This document shows, in pieces, positions 55,721 to 63,729 of a DNA stretch of 64,000 nt (position 1 is its first letter; the number at the start of each line of letters is the position of its first letter). This stretch comes from UBA9655 sp964597045 (lineage in GTDB: Bacteria; Pseudomonadota; Alphaproteobacteria; UBA9655), in the NCBI GenBank assembly GCA_964597045.1, contig CAZQWE010000005.1:124001-188000 (forward strand), in the 5' to 3' direction. The position numbers were made by a program, and so were the translations under genes. The notes below the pieces were generated by a model that saw nothing but the letters and a program-made list of their open reading frames with translations, had not been told where the DNA came from and searched no databases.

Positions 55721-55855
55721 ATGAAATCCTTAACGTTTCTCGCTTTAGCCGTTCTTATCCTATCTACACTAACAGCTTGTAACACAGTAAAAGGTGTTGG
55801 CCAAGATGTTGCAGTAGGTGGCCGTGCTGTTGAAAGAGCAGCAACAACGCGCTAA
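55721..55855 (+). CDS. Entericidin-like small lipoprotein
   Basis: 44 residues, MKSLTFLALAVLILSTLTAC followed by NTVKGVGQDVAVGGRAVERA. A lipobox LTAC (Cys 20) and the NTVKG-x-GxDV pattern identify the entericidin A/B family of tiny envelope lipoproteins. GGGAGGAAAG precedes the ATG, and TATAAT at 55685 is a plausible -10 element. The stop abuts the stop of the convergent DUF2155 gene. Confidence 0.9.
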   Translation: MKSLTFLALAVLILSTLTACNTVKGVGQDVAVGGRAVERAATTR

Positions 55856-56401
55856 TCAGTCAATAACTTTACATTCCTTGACCCAGACATCATAGATGGG
55901 ATGATCAAGGGCGGAAAGAGCTGGGCTGGAGGATAACATCCACCCAGAAAAGATTTTTTCAGGGTTATTGTTTGATTTTTCTTCAACAATCCTCACGAAG
56001 GCGATAGATTCCTTTCTGTCGTCGACGGGTGCTTTTTCACAATGCTGAACGACAATTTTTAAGGTTCCAAATTCAATGGGCTGACCAATCGCGGCATCAA
56101 TAATAAAAACACGCGCTGTATGCTTATCAAGGCCTTGCAGAGTAACCCCATTCGTTACAACATTTTTCTCAAGCTCGAAATCTTCATCCTCAGGGGTTGA
56201 GACGAGCTCAGTTGAAGAAGGAGGAGGGGTCAACTTTTCTTCTGCTGATTCTTTTACGTCTGTTTCATTTTCAATTGGATCCGTATCAGACTCAGAGAGT
56301 TCATCAAGAAGCGTTTCAAATCCTTGGGCATTGAGGAGGGGGGAGAACAGCAAAAGGATTATGAGAAAGGAACTCAACTTCGATAAGGGTATGAAACCCA
56401 T
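55856..56401 (-). CDS. DUF2155 domain protein (secreted)
   Basis: 181 residues from ATG 56401, overlapping the mlaD stop (TGATG). Signal peptide (FIPLSKLSSFLIILLLFSPLLNA), an acidic low-complexity region (about 28-70), then the DUF2155 core TARVFIIDAAIGQPIEFGTL, VVQHCEKAPVDD, IFSGWMLSSSPALSALDHPIYD and VWVKEC. In alphaproteobacteria this gene usually follows NDUFA12 and mlaD, as here. Function unknown. Confidence 0.9.
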   Translation of the reverse strand: MGFIPLSKLSSFLIILLLFSPLLNAQGFETLLDELSESDTDPIENETDVKESAEEKLTPPPSSTELVSTPEDEDFELEKNVVTNGVTLQGLDKHTARVFIIDAAIGQPIEFGTLKIVVQHCEKAPVDDRKESIAFVRIVEEKSNNNPEKIFSGWMLSSSPALSALDHPIYDVWVKECKVID

Positions 56402-56856
56402 CACTTTTTATCCTGTTCTTGAGAATTAAATATAAACTTACCAATAAGAGATTCCAGGCTAACGGAGGCTTGTGTATGAACAATTTCACCACCTGGTGGA
56501 ATTATATCATCCTCTCCTCCCGGCACAAGAGCTAAATACTTTCCTCCGAGAAGTCCTTCACTTGCAATTTCTGCCGAACTATCCTTAGGAAGAGAGACTT
56601 GAGGAGAGACGGAAACATGAACAACGGCTAGAAAAGTATCCGGGTCTAAGTGAATATCTTTAATGGTTCCGACCTTAACCCCGCTCATTCTTACGTCGCT
56701 TCCCCGTATAATTCCATCAACACGGTCAAACTTTGCAATGACTTCATATCCTTCGGACGTTTGCCACTGACTTGTAGAATAAGCGAAGATAATAAAGAAA
56801 CCACACACCGATAAAACAACGGCGCCCATGACAACTTCAAGTACATTAGTTTTCAT
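56401..56856 (-). CDS. mlaD: MlaD family outer membrane lipid asymmetry protein (MCE domain)
   Basis: 151 residues: N-terminal TM anchor (VVMGAVVLSVCGFFIIFAY) and an MCE domain (YEVIAKFDRVDGIIRGSDVRMSGVKVG, in parts; then LLGGKYLALVPGG). It binds phospholipids between inner membrane transporter and outer membrane. Its start overlaps the NDUFA12 stop by 11 nt. Confidence 0.93.
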   Translation of the reverse strand: MKTNVLEVVMGAVVLSVCGFFIIFAYSTSQWQTSEGYEVIAKFDRVDGIIRGSDVRMSGVKVGTIKDIHLDPDTFLAVVHVSVSPQVSLPKDSSAEIASEGLLGGKYLALVPGGEDDIIPPGGEIVHTQASVSLESLIGKFIFNSQEQDKK

Positions 56857-57214
56857 CCTTCACCTCATAAGGATTCCAGGGGATATAATCACCTGTTGCC
56901 TGCTCTCGTTTTCCCCCAGCAAAAAAGTGTCCAGGTGGTCGGTAAGCATAAGGGGTTCCTGAAAGATTGGGAAGATGGTTTTTTTCCCAAGGCCATCTTT
57001 TAACTTCACTTATTTGAGGAGGAAGTTCTTCGACATGATGGAGCCACCCATGCCATTCAGGTGGAACCTTAGACGCTTCAGGTATTCCTTTATAAAGGAC
57101 CCACCTTCGTTCATTGCGCTTTTCAGGTCCCTTCTTTCGGTAATATTTATTCCCAAAGGAATCGACTCCGACAAGTTCTCCCTTAAAGTAAGTCAGGAGC
57201 TTGATCCACATCAT
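56846..57214 (-). CDS. NDUFA12-family NADH:ubiquinone oxidoreductase subunit
   Basis: 122 residues from ATG 57214, with AAGGA eight bases upstream; a GTG at 57244 is less likely. VGVDSFGNKYYRKKG, ERRWVLYKG and VPPEWHGWLHH are the family hallmarks shared with mitochondrial complex I subunit B17.2. An accessory subunit found in alphaproteobacteria and mitochondria. First gene of the NDUFA12-mlaD-DUF2155 cluster. Confidence 0.95.
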   Translation of the reverse strand: MMWIKLLTYFKGELVGVDSFGNKYYRKKGPEKRNERRWVLYKGIPEASKVPPEWHGWLHHVEELPPQISEVKRWPWEKNHLPNLSGTPYAYRPPGHFFAGGKREQATGDYIPWNPYEVKDEN

Positions 57215-57274
57215 GTTTTTTATCCTTAGGTCATTGGATTTCACAGGGGATCATATAGAAAGAATTGGAAAAAT

Positions 57275-58795
57275 TCAACTTTCACTGAAAGTATGCCGTC
57301 TGTAACTCAAGGCTTCAGCAATATGAGAGCTGAGAATGGGGGGAGATGACTCCATGTCAGCCAGGGTCCGAGAGACGCGTAAGACCCGACGATAGGCCCG
57401 TGCTGAGAGTTTAAAGGTGCTTACGGATTTTTGGAGGAGGATTTGTCCCTCTTGATCTAGACTTGCGATCTCATCAAGAAATTCGCCATCACAAAAAGCA
57501 TTCAGATTTATTTTAAGGCCCAAAGCTTCATACCTGGTTTCTTGGACAGCTCTTGTTTTCCGAACACGTTCTCCAACCTCAGAGCTGGATTCACATGAAG
57601 CTTGAAGAGTGAGATCTTTAGCTGAAACTTCAGAGACTTCCACGTGAAGATCAATACGGTCAAAAAGGGGGCCCGAAATTTTAGATTGATAATCCTGGGC
57701 ACATTTGGGAGCGCGAGAACAGGATCTTGAAGGATCCGACAAGTATCCACATCGGCAAGGGTTCATGGCTGCAATAAGCTGAAATCGGGAAGGATAAGTC
57801 ACATGAGCATTAGCCCGGGAAACCACACTTTTTCCCGACTCGAGAGGTTGTCGAAGGGCCTCAAGTGATGCTCTTTGAAACTCAGGAAGTTCATCCAGGA
57901 AGAGGACACCGTGATGGGCCAATGAAATCTCTCCAGGACGAGCCCTGAGACCCCCTCCCACAAGGGCCGGCATGGAAGCCGAATGATGGGGATCTCGAAA
58001 CGGGCGGCTTCGAATAAGCTTACCTTGGTTGAGTAAACCTGCCAAGCTGTGGATCATTGTAACTTCTAAAGCCTCTTTCGGAGAGAGGGGAGGTAAAATT
58101 CCAGGAAGGCGGGCTGCAAGCATAGATTTTCCAGAGCCTGGTGGTCCAACCATCAGGAGATTATGGCCACCAGAAGCAGCTATTTCCAAGGCTCTCTTTG
58201 CTCTTTCTTGACCTTTCACATCTCTTAAATCCAACAATTTTTGAGGTGTTACTTCCTCCGTCTCGAGTTCAGGAGGACTGAGAACTTGAGTTCCTGTAAA
58301 ATGATTAATCAGAGATAATAAATTCTCAGGGGCCAGGATGTTCAGATCTCCAGCCCAGGCAGCCTCCCTACCACATGGCTTCGGACAGATTATTCCTTTC
58401 TCAAGGGAGACAGCATGAATGGCAGCGGGAAGGACTCCCGATATGGGGGCTAGTGTACTATCAAGGGAAAGCTCTCCCAAAACCACATATTCGGTCAAGA
58501 TGTCGTTTGGAATCACCCCCATTGTGGAAAGAAGACCAAGCGCAATCGGGAGATCATAGTGGCTCCCTTCTTTCTGAACATCAGCAGGTGCTAGGTTAAT
58601 CGTAATCCTTCGGTAGGGAAGGGATATGCCGATAGCGTGAAATGCCGAACGGATCCTCTCACGAGACTCTCCAACAGCTTTATCCGGTAGGCCTACCACC
58701 ATAAAATGTGGCATTCCTGAAGAGATTTGGGCTTGGACATCAATGGTTATGACGTCAACGCCTTGAAAAGAAACCGTACTTAAGCGGGAAAACAT
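57275..58795 (-). CDS. comM: YifB/ComM family Mg chelatase-like AAA ATPase
   Basis: 506 residues, normal length. N-terminal domain (FMVVGLPDKAVGESRERIRSA), Walker A GPPGSGKSMLAARLPGILPP, Walker B GVLFLDELPEF, and a zinc-like CRCGYLSDPSRSCSRAPKC segment. ComM is a branch-migration helicase aiding integration of incoming DNA in transformation; no other competence gene is in the window. Confidence 0.95.
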   Translation of the reverse strand: MFSRLSTVSFQGVDVITIDVQAQISSGMPHFMVVGLPDKAVGESRERIRSAFHAIGISLPYRRITINLAPADVQKEGSHYDLPIALGLLSTMGVIPNDILTEYVVLGELSLDSTLAPISGVLPAAIHAVSLEKGIICPKPCGREAAWAGDLNILAPENLLSLINHFTGTQVLSPPELETEEVTPQKLLDLRDVKGQERAKRALEIAASGGHNLLMVGPPGSGKSMLAARLPGILPPLSPKEALEVTMIHSLAGLLNQGKLIRSRPFRDPHHSASMPALVGGGLRARPGEISLAHHGVLFLDELPEFQRASLEALRQPLESGKSVVSRANAHVTYPSRFQLIAAMNPCRCGYLSDPSRSCSRAPKCAQDYQSKISGPLFDRIDLHVEVSEVSAKDLTLQASCESSSEVGERVRKTRAVQETRYEALGLKINLNAFCDGEFLDEIASLDQEGQILLQKSVSTFKLSARAYRRVLRVSRTLADMESSPPILSSHIAEALSYRRHTFSES

Positions 58796-58866
58796 GAGAC
58801 CTCACATGTTTTAGATTTGACTTAAAAAAGTTTAACACAAAATAAAATTTATAGTTAAGTATATTT

Positions 58867-59145
58867 TTAACAGTTTCGATGTAATCGATTCTCACTATCC
58901 ACACAGAGATAAGGAAGACAGAGCTCATTCAGCCATTCTAGAGCTTGGGGAGGGGACATGATTGATGCAATTGTTGCTGCACTTCCTGCAACGAGACAGT
59001 GATCACCCATAATCGTGACAGAGGTAAAGCTGTCACCAGGCCTTCCTGTTTTGGGATTAAGGATGTGACTATACCGTTTTCCAGTCCCCCATAAATTTAA
59101 AGTGTAAGCCCATTTGGACAGCCCCTAAGGACCCAGTTGAGTCAT
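58867..59145 (-). pseudogene. Remnant of an ApbE-type flavin transferase gene (C-terminal piece)
   Basis: The minus-strand frame reads WAYTLNLWGTGKRYSHILNPKTGRPGDSFTSV (given here as family hallmark HILNPKTGRP), SVTIMGDHCLVAGSAATI, and a stop at 58867-58869. This is the C-terminal part of ApbE (FAD:protein FMN transferase). An in-frame stop at 59125-59127 and loss of everything upstream, where metK begins, make it a decayed fragment of roughly 90 codons. The left boundary of recognisable homology is uncertain. It fills most of the 381-bp gap between comM and metK; the part next to comM is AT-rich. Confidence 0.8.
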
Positions 59146-59176
59146 ACCCTTGAGCTCAATACTATGTTATGAAGGT

Positions 59177-60334
59177 TTAGGCGGCGAGATAGGACTTCAG
59201 TTTTTCAGCTCGGTCCGTTCTTTCCCAACTGAGATCTAAATCATCTCGACCAAAGTGACCATAGGTTGAGGTTTGGCGATAGATGGGTCGGAGAAGGTCC
59301 AGCATTGTTATGATTCCATAAGGGCGTAAATCAAAATGGGAACGGATCAGATCTAAGATTTTTTCCTCAGGGATTTTATTTGTTCCAAAGGTGTTGATAT
59401 AAAGCGAGGTTGGTTCAGCGATACCAATCGCATAGGAAATCTGGATTTCACAGCGGTCGGCAAGACCAGCAGCAACGATGTTCTTTGCCACATAACGTGC
59501 TGCGTAGGCTGCAGATCTATCCATTTTAGAGGGATCCTTACCTGAAAAGCATCCGCCACCGTAGCGCGCCATTCCTCCATAGGTATCGACGATGATCTTA
59601 CGGCCTGTGAGTCCACAGTCTCCTTGGGGTCCACCGATAACAAAACGACCCGTGGGGTTCACAAGAAATTGCGTATTTTTGAGCCACTCCTTAGGGAAAG
59701 TAGGTTTTATTATTTCTTCAATCACAGCTTCAATCAGTTGAGGCTGAGGGATTTCTGGATCGTGCTGGGTTGAAAGAACAACCGTTGCGAGACTTACGGG
59801 TTTATCATTCTCATACTGAAGAGTCACTTGAGACTTCGCATCAGGACGAAGCCATGGCAGGATTTTCTTCTTTCGAAGTTCAGCTTGCTTTTTCATCAAT
59901 AGGTGGGCGTAAACAATAGGAGCCGGCATAAGGACATCCGTCTCATTGCTAGCATACCCAAACATAATACCTTGGTCACCCGCCCCTTGGTCTTCTTTTG
60001 AATTTTTATTCACGCCTTGGGCTATGTCAGAAGATTGCTTACTAATTGAGGTTAATACAGAACATGAATCCGCGCTAAATCCATACTCAGGATTTGTATA
60101 TCCAATATCGGTGATCACTTCTCTGACAATGTGATCAAAGTCAAGGTTAGCCTTTGTGGTCATTTCCCCTGCAAGAAAAACAATACCCGTTTTGACAAGG
60201 GTTTCACAGGCAACGTGTGCATCCCTATCTTGCTCCAGAGCTAAGTCCAGAATAGCATCAGAGATTTGATCAGCAACCTTATCTGGATGTCCTTCTGAAA
60301 CAGATTCAGAGGTAAATTGAAATGGTTTTCTCAA
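59177..60334 (-). CDS. metK: S-adenosylmethionine synthetase
   Basis: 385 residues from TTG 60334 (RKPFQFTSESVSEGHPDKV), the typical family start and length, with AGGAAAGG about nine bases upstream; a TTG at 60394 would give 405 residues. Motifs EGHPDKVADQISDAILD, GAGDQGIMFGYA, GGPQGDCGLTGRKIIVDTYGG (in parts) and GGGCFSGKDPSKMDRSAAY are intact. It makes SAM from methionine and ATP. A hairpin covers the ribosome site. Confidence 0.95.
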   Translation of the reverse strand: MRKPFQFTSESVSEGHPDKVADQISDAILDLALEQDRDAHVACETLVKTGIVFLAGEMTTKANLDFDHIVREVITDIGYTNPEYGFSADSCSVLTSISKQSSDIAQGVNKNSKEDQGAGDQGIMFGYASNETDVLMPAPIVYAHLLMKKQAELRKKKILPWLRPDAKSQVTLQYENDKPVSLATVVLSTQHDPEIPQPQLIEAVIEEIIKPTFPKEWLKNTQFLVNPTGRFVIGGPQGDCGLTGRKIIVDTYGGMARYGGGCFSGKDPSKMDRSAAYAARYVAKNIVAAGLADRCEIQISYAIGIAEPTSLYINTFGTNKIPEEKILDLIRSHFDLRPYGIITMLDLLRPIYRQTSTYGHFGRDDLDLSWERTDRAEKLKSYLAA

Positions 60335-60342
60335 GGGCAGAG

Positions 60343-60390
60343 GCCTTTCCTGTTTTGATTGTATTGGGAACAGTTTATCACAGGAAAGGC
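60343..60390 (-). promoter_or_regulatory. metK leader hairpin covering the Shine-Dalgarno
   Basis: On the minus strand, GCCTTTCCTGT (60390-60380), a 26-nt loop, and ACAGGAAAGGC (60353-60343) form a perfect 11-bp stem. The 3' arm contains AGGAAAGG, the best ribosome site for the TTG at 60334, so the stem would hide it. This suggests translational control of metK, perhaps by SAM; no known SAM riboswitch class was recognised. Confidence 0.65.
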
Positions 60391-60518
60391 TCAAAAATAA
60401 GGGAAAAGTTTTTTATTTAAAAGATTAAATAAGAAATAATTAATACTTAAATGTTAATATTTAATTATAAGTTATTAATAATATTAGGCCTTTCGAGGTT
60501 TTTAGGAAGGAGGCTTTA

Positions 60519-61679
60519 ATGTTTAAAGTAGCCGTTGGTCATAGTGAAGATCCTGACTCTCTTGATGCCATCAAAGAGATACTGAATCAGTGTAGGGAAG
60601 TTCTAAAAGAGAATAAGCCACAGGCAGGCGTTTTGTTCGCCTCACCTGATTATGATCATGGGGCCGTTCTGAAACACATCACGGAGCAGTTCCCAGGGAT
60701 TGAAATTGTAGGTTGCACGAGTTGTGGAGAGTTATCTTCCTTACTCGGGTACATGGAAGGATCTATGCTTCTGGCTTTATTTAGCTCTGATCGAGTGGAT
60801 ATCAGGGCAGGGGTTATTCATGATCTTTCTCAAGAGAATATGAAAGATGTTGAAAGCGGATTGAAAAAGGTCATTTCTCTTTCAGATCAAGACCCTAGGC
60901 TCATCATGACATTTCCTGCATACACCCCAACGAGTATTACAAAAGCCGTTAAAGGTATGGAGGCTGTACTCGGGAAACATATCCCTATCGTGGGAGCCAG
61001 CGCTGCTGATCTTCAGTTGCAGTTTACGAGGAACAGTGCATTTTATAATACGGAAGTCTTGAAGGATAGTGCTCCCTTCCTTGTATTCTCAGGTCCTCTT
61101 CGGTATGCTATTGCCTCCTCAAGCGGATGGCAACCTTTCTCCCCTGTGAAAGTCATTTTTGATCATAAAAGTAATGTCATCTCAAAAATCGGGGACTTTA
61201 GGGCCCTCGATTTCTTTAAACACTATCTAGGTAGTCCTCCAACTTTAGCTTATCCACTTGCCATATTCCAAGATAAAGAAAATGAAGACGCTTTTTTCCT
61301 AAGGGCAGCACTTGAGGCTGATGAAGAAAAAGGGACGGTAACCATGGGTGCTGATATACCTGAAATTGAAATGTCCTGCAGCATAGCAAAAGCAGAACCT
61401 GAACAACTCATCATTATTATGAAAGATCTTATTTCAAGAACCACTGACCAAGGCAAACCATTTGACTTTACCTTTATCGCCAGTTGTGTCTGTAGACAAG
61501 TTATTTTGGGGACCAAAATAAGGAATGAAAGTGATTTCATTAGGGAGGCTTTTTCACAAGAAAATCCAAGTTTCGGTTTGTATGCATACGGCCAAATTGG
61601 CCCCCTTGAAACAGATAGTCCTAACCTTGCTCATATGGAAACAGTCGTTGTGGTCGCCATGGGTGAAGATGATGGATGA
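60519..61679 (+). CDS. FIST domain sensor protein
   Basis: 386 residues, no signal peptide or TM. FIST_N (about 1-210) has VLFASPDYDHGAVLKHI and IEIVGCTSCGELSS; FIST_C (about 215-365) has GWQPFSPVKVIFDHKSN and FTFIASCVCRQVILGTK, ending FGLYAYGQIGPL. FIST domains are proposed small-molecule sensors, usually linked to kinases, cyclases or chemoreceptors. AGGAAGGAGG precedes the ATG. It overlaps the cyclase gene by 11 nt, so it likely acts as its sensor. Confidence 0.92.
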   Translation: MFKVAVGHSEDPDSLDAIKEILNQCREVLKENKPQAGVLFASPDYDHGAVLKHITEQFPGIEIVGCTSCGELSSLLGYMEGSMLLALFSSDRVDIRAGVIHDLSQENMKDVESGLKKVISLSDQDPRLIMTFPAYTPTSITKAVKGMEAVLGKHIPIVGASAADLQLQFTRNSAFYNTEVLKDSAPFLVFSGPLRYAIASSSGWQPFSPVKVIFDHKSNVISKIGDFRALDFFKHYLGSPPTLAYPLAIFQDKENEDAFFLRAALEADEEKGTVTMGADIPEIEMSCSIAKAEPEQLIIIMKDLISRTTDQGKPFDFTFIASCVCRQVILGTKIRNESDFIREAFSQENPSFGLYAYGQIGPLETDSPNLAHMETVVVVAMGEDDG

Positions 61680-62706
61680 TCTTGAACGCTCTGAATACAT
61701 TAGAAAAATTGAAAAGGAGAGTTTGCTCCTGAAACGTAAACTTGAAAGGTCTGAAGCTCAAAGAGAGCAAATCGAACAGCTAATGGATCAAACCCTTTTG
61801 TTACTGAAACGTGTGACCGATGAAAAGCTTTCTGAAGAAGAGAGAAAAAGGCTTGAAGTCTTTAGAAAATTTGTTCCTGTTGATTTTCTGGTGAGCCTCG
61901 GAAAAGAACGATTTGAGGATATTCAATTAGGGGATTATTTGGAACGAGAAATGACCATTCTTTTTAGTGATATTCGTAATTTTACAGCTATTTCAGAACG
62001 TAAAACACCGAAGGAAACATTTGACTTTATTAATAACTATCTCGCCTATCTTGAGCCCCCAATTCATGAGAATAAAGGTTTTATTGATAAGTTTATAGGT
62101 GATGCCATTATGGCTCTTTTTTATTCCACTGAGGATGCTGTGAGTGCTGGTGTAAGAATGAGACAAGCCTTGAATGAATATAATAAAGAACTTGCTGATC
62201 CCATAGAATTTGGCCTGGGGATTCATACAGGTCTTTGCATGATGGGCATTATTGGAGGAGAAGGACGTTTGGAAGGAACTGTAATTTCCGATGCAGTCAA
62301 CTTAGCGGCACGTTTGGAAAACCTAACAAAAAGATATCAGTCTTCTTTACTGATCAGTGAAGCCTCATTTTCTAAAATTAAGGAAAAACACAAATACGAA
62401 ACGCGTTTTTTGGGAAAAGTCAAAGTTGCTGGAAAATCGGAAATCATAGAGGTTTTAGAAATACTTGATGCGGAAAACGATAATATACGAGAACAAAAGT
62501 ATAAAAGTAAAACTTACTTAGAATTAGGGTTGCAATTTTACTTTGATAGAAAATTTAATGAAGCCAGATCTCAATTTAATCTGGCACTAAATGAATATCC
62601 AGAAGATGCTGTATCCAAAATATATTTAGCAAAATCAGTTGCTTACAGCATTGAAGGCGTGCCTGAAGATTGGCAAGGAATTGATATCGTTGAGAAAGGA
62701 GAATGA
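61669..62706 (+). CDS. Class III adenylate/guanylate cyclase (soluble)
   Basis: 345 residues from ATG 61669 (or the ATG next to it). N-terminal coiled coil (about 5-65, ESLLLKRKLERSEAQREQI), cyclase domain (about 75-265) with MTILFSDIRNFTAISE (metal Asp about 99), GFIDKFIGDAIMALF (second Asp, Lys), and GTVISDAVNLAARLE (Asp, Asn, Arg). The Lys and Asp in substrate-binding positions favour ATP as substrate. A C-terminal TPR-like tail (about 285-345) follows. It is fused in operon with FIST upstream and patatin 12 bp downstream. Confidence 0.92.
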   Translation: MMDDLERSEYIRKIEKESLLLKRKLERSEAQREQIEQLMDQTLLLLKRVTDEKLSEEERKRLEVFRKFVPVDFLVSLGKERFEDIQLGDYLEREMTILFSDIRNFTAISERKTPKETFDFINNYLAYLEPPIHENKGFIDKFIGDAIMALFYSTEDAVSAGVRMRQALNEYNKELADPIEFGLGIHTGLCMMGIIGGEGRLEGTVISDAVNLAARLENLTKRYQSSLLISEASFSKIKEKHKYETRFLGKVKVAGKSEIIEVLEILDAENDNIREQKYKSKTYLELGLQFYFDRKFNEARSQFNLALNEYPEDAVSKIYLAKSVAYSIEGVPEDWQGIDIVEKGE

Positions 62707-62718
62707 GGAGTAGGCGTT

Positions 62719-63729
62719 GTGGGAAAGAAAAAGAAGATCACTTTAGCTTTACAAGGAGGGGGAACCCATCTTGCCTTTTCATGGGGTGTCATTGATGCCC
62801 TTCTTGAGGATGGTCGCTTCGAAATCGAAGGAGCCAGCGGGACGAGTGCCGGTGGCTTGACTTGTGCTGCTTTAGCTCAAGGGCTTCTCAAAAATGGACT
62901 TCAAGGGGGACGTGATGAACTTGAAGCATTTTGGAAGATGATCAGTGAAAGGGGTGGACAACTCGGTCTCTCACCTACACCCTTTGATTCTAATTATGGT
63001 ATTGATTTTACTACAACTCAAATATTGTTGAAATTTATCCAAGTAAGCCATCTTTCTCCTTATCAATGGAATCCTTATGGAATAGATCTTTTCAGAAAAT
63101 TACTGGAAGATTTTTTTGACTTTAATTTGATAAAAACTTTTAAAAACTTTAAACTTTTTTTAACCGCAACAAATGTTAGGAATGGGAAACTTAAGGTCTT
63201 TAGTGGAAATGAATTATCAACAGAAGCTTTTATGGCATCTTCTTGTGTACCTCTACTCTCACAAGCCGTTGAGGTTGATGGTGAAAAGTATTGGGATGGG
63301 GCCTATACAGGTAACCCCTCTTTGTTCCCCCTCATTTATAACTGTGAAAGTAAGGATATCGTTGTCATCCTTGTCATCCGTCAGGAGATGAAGGAAGCAC
63401 CAACCAGTTATGATGAGATTGTAAACCGAATACAAGAATTGTTTCATACAAATACTTTAACAAGAGAAATGCGTGCGATAGAATTTATTACTGATTTAAT
63501 TGATCAAGGTATTGTAGATAGAAATAAACTCAAAAAAATGAATATTCATGTCATCCAAGATAATGAGCTATTTTCAAATTTAGCTTCTTCTAGCCGAAGC
63601 AATACGGATTGGACCTTTTTAAATATGCTTTTTGAAAAAGGTAGGGATCTAGGGAAAAATTGGATAAAAGAACACTACGGCGATGTGGGAAATAGATCAT
63701 CTACAAATGTAAAGGAAAAGTATTTATAG
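62719..63729 (+). CDS. Patatin-like phospholipase
   Basis: 336 residues from GTG 62719 (GAGGAG eight bases before). LALQGGGTHLAFSWGV (oxyanion loop), GASGTSAGG (nucleophile Ser in GxSxG, about residue 43) and YWDGAYTGNP (catalytic Asp, about 193) give an intact catalytic dyad. No signal peptide and no obvious cyclic-nucleotide-binding domain. It should hydrolyse membrane phospholipids. Its place directly after a cyclase suggests a signal-activated effector (inference); export as a host-directed effector is the alternative. Confidence 0.92.
   Translation: MGKKKKITLALQGGGTHLAFSWGVIDALLEDGRFEIEGASGTSAGGLTCAALAQGLLKNGLQGGRDELEAFWKMISERGGQLGLSPTPFDSNYGIDFTTTQILLKFIQVSHLSPYQWNPYGIDLFRKLLEDFFDFNLIKTFKNFKLFLTATNVRNGKLKVFSGNELSTEAFMASSCVPLLSQAVEVDGEKYWDGAYTGNPSLFPLIYNCESKDIVVILVIRQEMKEAPTSYDEIVNRIQELFHTNTLTREMRAIEFITDLIDQGIVDRNKLKKMNIHVIQDNELFSNLASSSRSNTDWTFLNMLFEKGRDLGKNWIKEHYGDVGNRSSTNVKEKYL

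Noticed and set aside
60335..60518. Known SAM riboswitch (SAM-I, SAM-II or SMK) upstream of metK
   Set aside because: Only a simple hairpin over the ribosome site is visible; none of the core motifs of these classes were recognised by eye.
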